This document shows, piece after piece, positions 5,904 through 11,059 of a DNA stretch of 11,059 nt. The stretch lies in assembly GCA_017540285.1 (NCBI GenBank), contig JAFYBI010000355.1, positions 1 to 11,059 on the forward strand, given 5' to 3'. The notes under the pieces are model-generated. The model did not search any database. It saw only the letters and a list, made by a program, of their open reading frames with translations, and was not told where the DNA came from. Positions within the stretch are counted from its first letter, which is position 1. Every line of letters starts with the position of its first letter. A program made the position numbers and the translations under genes. Source of the stretch: Clostridia bacterium. GTDB lineage: Bacteria; Bacillota; Clostridia; Oscillospirales; CAG-272.

Positions 5904-8693
5904 TCAGTCTTTCCAGCCGAGGACGTTCACGGAGAAGCGATGGAGCAGCGTCGCGAGCTCGAAGCGGTACGCGTCGCCGTTCGGATCCATCGCACCGGTG
6001 GAGACGAGGAAGTTCTGCTGCTGCGCGTACTTGGCAGCCGTCAGCGCGCCTTCGCGGGCGACATCCGACCAGAATTCGCCGATCTTGTTGGCGTCGGAGA
6101 TCCGCAGCGTTTCGTTCGAAACGTTCACCGACTTCTTCGCCAGACTGGTCGCATAGCGGTACATAATGATGTACATCTGCTGATGCGTGATGTTGTCGCG
6201 CGGTCCGAAGGTGCCGTCGCCGTAGCCGAGGATCAGGCCGTTGGCGGTCGCCCAGTTGATGTAGGGCACCGCGTACTTGATGTCGATCTCATTGTAGCTG
6301 ACGTCGGTGAACTCGGAGGTCGTGCCGTAGATGCGGAGAACGACGGCATCCTTTTCTTCGACGGTGTTGTAATCGGAGAAATACATTCTGCCGAGCGTCG
6401 TCACGAACTGCGCGCGGGTCATGGTCTGGCTCCCGCCGAAGGTCGTCGCGCTCATGCCGTTCATCAGGCCGTTCTCGTTGACGAAGCGGACGTCGTCATA
6501 GTAGGTGGCTCTGGGGGAGACATCGGTGAAGGGGTTCACCCATTCCGTCTTCGCGGGCGTCTCTTCCTTCTTCGGCTCTTCCTTCTTCGGGAGCTCCTTG
6601 AAGGTCGCGGTGAGGGTCTGGCCGTCCTTGATGACGTTCTTCATCACGTAGGTCGCGACGCCGGTGTTCGCGTTCAGGGTGTAATCCTTGTTCGAGGAGG
6701 CGGAAACGGTGGACGTGCCGACCTTCACGGTGTCGATCTGGTAATTCTCGGCCGGCGTGATCGTGAAGGTGATGTCGTTGCCGTGCGCGATGCTCACTTC
6801 GTTGTCGCGGTTCGCCGCGGGCTTCGCGGTGACCGTGCCGTTCTTCGTGTCGGCGATCTTCACGGTGTAAAGGCCGGGAACCTCGTCGCGGTCGAGATCG
6901 GCGTCGAAGGTGATGGTCTCGCCCTTATCGATGAGGAGGACTTCGTCGAGATCGTAGTACTCGAATTTCGACGTGGTGGTGTTGGTGTTGGTCACGCTCA
7001 GGCTGTAGCGGTTGCGGGAGGAAACCTGCACGGTCGTGGAGTAGAACGTGAGGTTGTAGCCGTTTAGGTCGATCGAGATATTGCGCTCGGGATCGTAGTC
7101 ATTGTAATTCTTCGTGACCTTCTGGTCCTCGCCGAGCTTGATGGTGTAGGTGCCGGAGGTCCTCGAGGAGTACGACGTCAGCGCGGAGTCGCCTTCCTCG
7201 ATGGCGTCGAGGGCGTCCATGATGTCGTCGTAATACGAGAGCAGGGTGCTGCTGTAATACACGGACACGCCGCCGAGGTCGCCGATGGTGATGTCGATGT
7301 CAAAGTCCTCATTGCCCACGTAGACGCGGAGGGTGATGTACTTTTTGTTGTTCTCCGTCCAGACGTCCGCGTTCTGAATGGTCCGCAGGCTGGAAGAGGA
7401 GGAGGACTTGGTCGTGAGCTTGCCGTTGCTGTTGACCGTCAGGACTTCGATGTCGATGGACTCCGAATACTTGCTGAAATCTTCGGAATAGACCTTCTTG
7501 ACGGAGCCCGCCCGGGACTGGATGTACTGAATGAAGTCGATGTCCGCCGTCGTGAAGCGGTACCCGACCGGGTAAGCGGACTTCTTCATCTCGACGTTCA
7601 CGATATCGTACACGTCGAGCGCGGTCTTGTTGGCGGTGATGGTCAGATTGGAGAAGGTGTAGGTCTGCGTGAATTTCTGACCTTCGTACGTATAGTTGAA
7701 CGGGATTTCAAGCTTGGTCTTGCCGACGTCGGAATCCTTGATGGTGTAATTGAAAATGTCGGTCAGATCCTTGTCCTTGAGGGTCTTCTTGGTCTCGGTC
7801 CCCTGCTTGATGTAAAGCGTCATGCCCGTCGCGTCGAATTTGTCGCCGGACTTGTAGGTCGTGTTCTTGAGCTTGCTTGCGGAATCGAGCTCCAGAGTGT
7901 ATTCCTTCGGTTTGACGGTGATGTCCTTCGATGCGGTCTTGCCGCCGTAGGTCACGGTGTAGGACTTGTCAGCAGTCGTCAGCGGCGTGGTCGGCGTGAT
8001 GGCATAGCCGGTACCGCCGGAGATCTCGGCGAAGGTGCCGTCGTTGTAGGTGACCTCGATCTTGATCTCGGAGAGCGTGTCGCCGACGTTGAAATCCTTG
8101 CGGGTATCGGTGATCTTGATCTCCTTCACGCCGAACGGTTCTACCGTGACATCCACCGAAATGGAGGCACCGTCATAGGTCACGACAACGGAAGTCGTTC
8201 CCGCGTCGAGTTTTCCGCTCGGCGCCCAGGAGCAGTTGGAATCGGTGAGGGCAACGCCGGTATCTTTCTCGCCGTTGTTGTAGGTCACGTCCACGACCAT
8301 GCCGGCGGGAGAGAAGGACTGGTTGTCCGCATATTGGGTCTTGGACGGAGGCGTTTTCAGCGTGAGGGTTTCCGCCTTGCGCGCCTTGACGGTGATCGTC
8401 CATACCGTATCGAATTTGGCATAGTCTGCATCGAACGCAAAAATCTCGGTTTCGCCGGCGCCGACTGCGGTAACAACGCCGTTGCTAACGGTCGCGACGC
8501 TCTCATCCGCGCTTTGCCAATAGGTCGTTCCCTCCGGGATCGCGTCGGGAGAAATCGTATAAGTAGACGGATATTTGGCGGTATCCTTGGCGCCTACCCA
8601 CAATTCGGCATCCGCAGCCGAGACCGCCGCGGGGAGAACCATGACGGCGATCAGAGCCGCAGTCAGCAGCCAGATCCATGTTTTCTTTTTCAT
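5904..8693 (-). CDS. Secreted SLH-domain surface protein with Ig-like repeats
   Basis: This 929-residue cell-surface protein starts at the ATG at 8691-8693, which has AAAGGA ten bases upstream; starting there exposes a clear signal peptide (cut near AVSA-AD, residue 26-27). Domains by eye: a Big_2-like fold (about 28-103); three Big_3-like Ig domains (about 108-185, 188-261, 266-352); an unassigned Ser/Thr/Tyr-rich part (about 360-600) with a beta-helix-type ISIDLNGYNLTF near 539-550; a domain like divergent InlB B-repeats (about 611-699); a Lys/Glu/Pro linker (about 701-717); and three SLH domains (718 to end). SLH domains hold proteins on secondary wall polymer. The first has TRAQ, close to the usual TRAE; the second and third have altered versions (THQQ, YRFE). 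It probably acts as an anchored adhesin or structural surface protein; no catalytic domain is seen. It has its own terminator. Confidence 0.88.
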   Translation of the reverse strand: MKKKTWIWLLTAALIAVMVLPAAVSAADAELWVGAKDTAKYPSTYTISPDAIPEGTTYWQSADESVATVSNGVVTAVGAGETEIFAFDADYAKFDTVWTITVKARKAETLTLKTPPSKTQYADNQSFSPAGMVVDVTYNNGEKDTGVALTDSNCSWAPSGKLDAGTTSVVVTYDGASISVDVTVEPFGVKEIKITDTRKDFNVGDTLSEIKIEVTYNDGTFAEISGGTGYAITPTTPLTTADKSYTVTYGGKTASKDITVKPKEYTLELDSASKLKNTTYKSGDKFDATGMTLYIKQGTETKKTLKDKDLTDIFNYTIKDSDVGKTKLEIPFNYTYEGQKFTQTYTFSNLTITANKTALDVYDIVNVEMKKSAYPVGYRFTTADIDFIQYIQSRAGSVKKVYSEDFSKYSESIDIEVLTVNSNGKLTTKSSSSSSLRTIQNADVWTENNKKYITLRVYVGNEDFDIDITIGDLGGVSVYYSSTLLSYYDDIMDALDAIEEGDSALTSYSSRTSGTYTIKLGEDQKVTKNYNDYDPERNISIDLNGYNLTFYSTTVQVSSRNRYSLSVTNTNTTTSKFEYYDLDEVLLIDKGETITFDADLDRDEVPGLYTVKIADTKNGTVTAKPAANRDNEVSIAHGNDITFTITPAENYQIDTVKVGTSTVSASSNKDYTLNANTGVATYVMKNVIKDGQTLTATFKELPKKEEPKKEETPAKTEWVNPFTDVSPRATYYDDVRFVNENGLMNGMSATTFGGSQTMTRAQFVTTLGRMYFSDYNTVEEKDAVVLRIYGTTSEFTDVSYNEIDIKYAVPYINWATANGLILGYGDGTFGPRDNITHQQMYIIMYRYATSLAKKSVNVSNETLRISDANKIGEFWSDVAREGALTAAKYAQQQNFLVSTGAMDPNGDAYRFELATLLHRFSVNVLGWKD

Positions 8694-8780
8694 AGCGTAT
8701 GTATCCTTTCTTCTGTCTCCTGCCGCAGCAGGGGATATCCGGTTTTCATCCCGCGCCGAGGGGGACACGGGGCCATGATT

Positions 8781-8786
8781 ATTATA
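8781..8786 (-). promoter_or_regulatory. Possible -10 box for the SLH protein gene
   Basis: A perfect TATAAT on the minus strand (8781-8786) lies about 88 bases before the SLH start codon. No good -35 is seen at 17 bases (CCCCGA there). The leader it would give contains a small CCTGC-TGCG-GCAGG hairpin (8719-8732) just before the ribosome site. Confidence 0.45.
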
Positions 8787-8883
8787 CCGCATTCAGCGGC
8801 GGATCGGGGACAAACGGCGGAAAATTCACAATGTTTTTACAACTTTCGCGCCTTCACCCGGGCTTTAGACGCCGCGGCGGCAG

Positions 8884-8907
8884 GAAAAGTTCCCGCATCC
8901 GACGGGA
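8884..8907 (-). terminator. Weak candidate terminator after the sialidase-like gene
   Basis: A 5-bp GC-rich stem (8903-8907 with 8891-8895, loop of seven) is followed on the minus strand by ACTTTTCC. The stem is short and the T-run brief. It lies about 30 bases past the stop at 8938. Some transcripts may read on toward the SLH gene. Confidence 0.4.
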
Positions 8908-8937
8908 TTTTCTGCATTTTCTGCGTTTTTCTTCCCG

Positions 8938-10029
8938 TCACAGCGCGATCTTCGCGATCCGCGTGCGGACGAGGCACATCTCATCGCCGAGGGTCCCGCT
9001 GCCCGCGCAGTAGGAGAGGAGCAGCTCGCCAGGTCCCGTGAAATGGATCGCCGGGTAGCAGTATCCCGCCGTCGGGTCGTCTTCGAGGATCTCGGGCGCG
9101 CCGAAATGCAGCCCGTCGTCGGAGACCGCGATCACGAGGGGAGTCCGTCCGCCCGTCCAGATCGGCGGCTTCTGCGTCCAGTGCCAGCGGTGAGGCGTCT
9201 CGGGGATCGGGTTCCAGACGGCATAATACTTCCCGTCGAACGGATTCTTCTTGATGAGGAGCGGCGAGCAGGGCGCGGTGAACGCCGAGGGCTGCGGGAT
9301 CGTCCAGGTGCGTCCGCCGTCGTGGGAGAAGCTCTCGTAGTGCCGGCCGAGATCGGTGCGGAAATAGGCGTACAGCGTGCCGTTCGGCAGTTCGCAGAGT
9401 CCCGGCTCCTGCAGACCGGACGAGGAGTGCGCGCCACCGGGCAGGGCGATGAAATCGGAGAGCTGTTCCCACGTCCGCCCGTCATCGGAGGAGGCATAGA
9501 ACGCCGCCTTCGAACGCCCGTCCACGCGGTCCGGCTGACCGTGATACCCCATCGCGGACGGATGGAGCGCGGCGGCGGTCATCCAGCGGCCGTCCGAGAG
9601 GGCGACGACGCGGTCGTTGTTCACCACATAATACCCGGGATAGTTCGGGGAGACGACGCGCACGGGCTCGCCGAGGGTACCGAACTCGTCCGCCGAGCGG
9701 CGCAGGATGTATTCGGAGGAGACGCCCCTGTGCTTTACGAGGTAAAACACCGCGGCGCTGCCGTCGTGCATGCGGGCTGCGGAGACGCTCATGCAGTTGG
9801 TCTCGTCGGTGCCGGGCTCCGGACGCACGAGGACGCGGGGCTCGGTGAAGGTCCTGCCGTCCCAGAAGATGACGGCGATCTCCGCGTAGGCATGGTCATC
9901 CGCGCTGCCGCCGGCATAACGGCTGTACAGGAACGCGGTCCTGCCGTCCCGGAGCGCAAGGAACGCGCCTTCGCTGTTGCGGGGATTGCCCATCCGGGGC
10001 GCGATGTCGGTGAGGGGAATGAAGGTCAT
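8938..10029 (-). CDS. Cytoplasmic sialidase-superfamily (BNR/Asp-box) protein
   Basis: This 363-residue protein has the six-bladed propeller look of the sialidase superfamily. Two clear Asp-boxes (S-x-D-x-G-x-T-W) lie at residues 180-187 (SSDDGRTW) and 235-242 (SHDGGRTW), with a degenerate one near 303-309. NPRNSEG (15-21) sits where true sialidases carry FRIP. Glu208 (in QEPGLCELPNG), Arg224 (in YFRTDLG) and a Tyr at 323 or 325 are possible active-site residues, but I cannot confirm a full arginine triad. There is no signal peptide or transmembrane segment, so it should act on small imported glycans or glycosides inside the cell. The substrate is not known; sialic acid is only one option. 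The ATG is supported by GAAAGGA eight bases upstream. It starts 45 bp after the MutS-like gene and is probably co-transcribed with it. No sialic-acid uptake or catabolic genes are seen. Confidence 0.8.
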   Translation of the reverse strand: MTFIPLTDIAPRMGNPRNSEGAFLALRDGRTAFLYSRYAGGSADDHAYAEIAVIFWDGRTFTEPRVLVRPEPGTDETNCMSVSAARMHDGSAAVFYLVKHRGVSSEYILRRSADEFGTLGEPVRVVSPNYPGYYVVNNDRVVALSDGRWMTAAALHPSAMGYHGQPDRVDGRSKAAFYASSDDGRTWEQLSDFIALPGGAHSSSGLQEPGLCELPNGTLYAYFRTDLGRHYESFSHDGGRTWTIPQPSAFTAPCSPLLIKKNPFDGKYYAVWNPIPETPHRWHWTQKPPIWTGGRTPLVIAVSDDGLHFGAPEILEDDPTAGYCYPAIHFTGPGELLLSYCAGSGTLGDEMCLVRTRIAKIAL

Positions 10030-10074
10030 GGGATGTATCCTTTCTCGTTCTTAGCATTGATATCGTGAAGATCA

Positions 10075-11059
10075 TTACCCGATTTCGGAGGGGACCCCCG
10101 CCAGATTTTCGAAGGTGACGCCCATCTTCTCGGCAATCTGGAAGCCGTCGCTCGCGTTGTCCTCCGTACTCCGGGTGATGCGATAGGTCCGTCCCCCGTC
10201 GGAATCGAGGCCGGCGGTCAGGTAGTCGACGCCCTCCGTTTGTTCTTCGCTCAGGCGGGTTTTCAGCGCGTGGTAGTGCGTTCCGAAAATGCTTCGCACC
10301 CGCCTTGCGGACAACGCACGAATCAGGTGAACGGAAAGCTCGATCGCGTCGTCGGGATCGGTGGAGGAATAGGTCTCGTCGAAAACCGCCAGAGAGTGTT
10401 CCCGCATCGCTTCAAAAATGCTCTTGATCTTTTCGCACTCGTCCAGCAGCCTGCCCTTCGCGTTCAGCCCTTCGTAGGAGGGCATGTGGACGAAGATTCC
10501 CTCAACCGGACTGATTCTCAGACGCTTTGCGGGCACTTCCATCCCGAGCTGCGCCAGAATCTGCGCGACACAGATCGAGGACATGAAGACGCTCTTTCCT
10601 CCGTTGTTCGGACCGGTAAGGATGTAGACCGTTCCCTGTTCATCGAAGCTGAAATCGTTGGCGACGCAGGTCCCCGCGCCTTTTTCCGCGAGGTTCATGG
10701 CGAGGATGGGATTGTACAGCCCGTCCGCTTCGAAGACCCGCTCCGATTTTTCGCAGTAAACCGGCTCGGTGAGCTTCAGCCCGGCCGCTTTCATCCTGCC
10801 CGTGATCTGATTGATCTTCAGGACGAACTCGAACGAGGGGAGCGCTTCGATCAGAAACGAGAGCTTGTCCGCAATATAAGCGTTGATCTCCGGCTCCCAT
10901 TGACGGATCGCACGTTTGAACACTTGCCCGAGGGCACGGTAGATGGACTGCTCCATTGCGTCAAAGTCCTCCGCCCGGGTGTTTTTCTTCGCCGACACCA
11001 GCGGAGCCATCGACATGTTCCTGTTGTCGAAATCCAGCCGGAGAAGGCGGTCGATCAGG
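10075..11059 (-). CDS. MutS-like ATPase (MutS domain V family), N-terminus off the window
   Basis: The visible part is 327 complete codons and continues past the right edge; counting from Met at 11016, 313 residues are shown. It has the MutS C-terminal ATPase fold. The Walker A is TGPNNGGKS (residues 134-142, bases 10591-10617), Walker B is LAVFDE (209-214) followed by TYSSTD, and FGTHYHAL (244-251) supplies the histidine switch. The part before the ATPase is helical, and no mismatch-recognition domain is visible; the missing start could add more. Compared with true MutS, the loop after Walker A reads VHMPSYEGLNAKGRLLDE instead of the usual STFM form, so it belongs to one of the MutS-related families of unknown function and not to MutS1 or MutS2 repair proteins as far as seen. 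It ends in tandem stops (TAA TGA). The sialidase-like gene follows 45 bp downstream. Confidence 0.85.
   Translation of the reverse strand, partial: LIDRLLRLDFDNRNMSMAPLVSAKKNTRAEDFDAMEQSIYRALGQVFKRAIRQWEPEINAYIADKLSFLIEALPSFEFVLKINQITGRMKAAGLKLTEPVYCEKSERVFEADGLYNPILAMNLAEKGAGTCVANDFSFDEQGTVYILTGPNNGGKSVFMSSICVAQILAQLGMEVPAKRLRISPVEGIFVHMPSYEGLNAKGRLLDECEKIKSIFEAMREHSLAVFDETYSSTDPDDAIELSVHLIRALSARRVRSIFGTHYHALKTRLSEEQTEGVDYLTAGLDSDGGRTYRITRSTEDNASDGFQIAEKMGVTFENLAGVPSEIG

Noticed and set aside
5415..7067. A 550-codon open frame on the plus strand over the SLH and SleB-like genes
   Set aside because: It crosses a clear terminator, runs antisense to two supported genes, and its product looks like a compositional shadow.
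8719..8732. Small hairpin in the SLH leader as a possible riboswitch
   Set aside because: The stem is only five base pairs and no known riboswitch core or alternative terminator is visible around it.
10030..10074. Possible separate promoter between the MutS-like and sialidase-like genes
   Set aside because: No paired -35 and -10 boxes are visible in the 45 bases; only the ribosome site is clear.

Overview
The window looks like chromosomal DNA from a GC-rich, Gram-positive anaerobe of the Clostridia (Oscillospiraceae/Ruminococcaceae-like). This is inferred from the protein families, not from a marker gene. The evidence is an S-layer-homology (SLH) surface protein, a Bacillus-type one-cysteine OhrR regulator, a short SleB-like secreted protein, a stand-alone PduL acyltransferase and a fused radical-SAM/DUF2344 protein. 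All fit low-complexity housekeeping or cell-envelope chromosome. There is no phage, transposon, CRISPR, tRNA or rRNA signature, and no stretch over 300 bases lacks a gene.

Layout from left to right. Positions 1-160 hold two hairpins and no gene. Positions 161-2776 (minus) encode an 871-residue B12-binding-type radical SAM protein fused to DUF2344, with its own strong promoter. Positions 2919-3359 (minus) encode an OhrR/MarR regulator with its own promoter, candidate operators and terminator. Positions 3622-4536 (plus) encode a GH16 beta-glucanase lipoprotein that starts at GTG. Positions 4634-5206 (plus) encode PduL behind an exact consensus sigma-70 promoter and ahead of a textbook terminator. 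Positions 5251-5769 (minus) encode a small secreted SleB/CwlJ-like protein whose usual catalytic glutamate seems to be replaced. Positions 5904-8693 (minus) encode a 929-residue secreted SLH protein with Ig-like repeats. Positions 8938-10029 (minus) encode a cytoplasmic sialidase-superfamily (Asp-box) protein. Positions 10075-11059 (minus, running off the right edge) encode a MutS-like ATPase.

Most genes are separate transcription units with visible promoters or terminators. The likely exception is MutS-like -> sialidase-like, which are 45 bp apart on the same strand. Three products act at the envelope (GH16 lipoprotein, SleB-like protein, SLH protein), but they lie on different strands or behind different terminators, so they do not form one operon.

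I do not see a convincing new multi-gene system. The points most worth a second look are the SleB-like protein with its signature glutamate apparently lost, the direct repeat that occupies the -35 position of that gene, the MutS-like/sialidase-like pairing, and the uncharacterised central part of the SLH protein.
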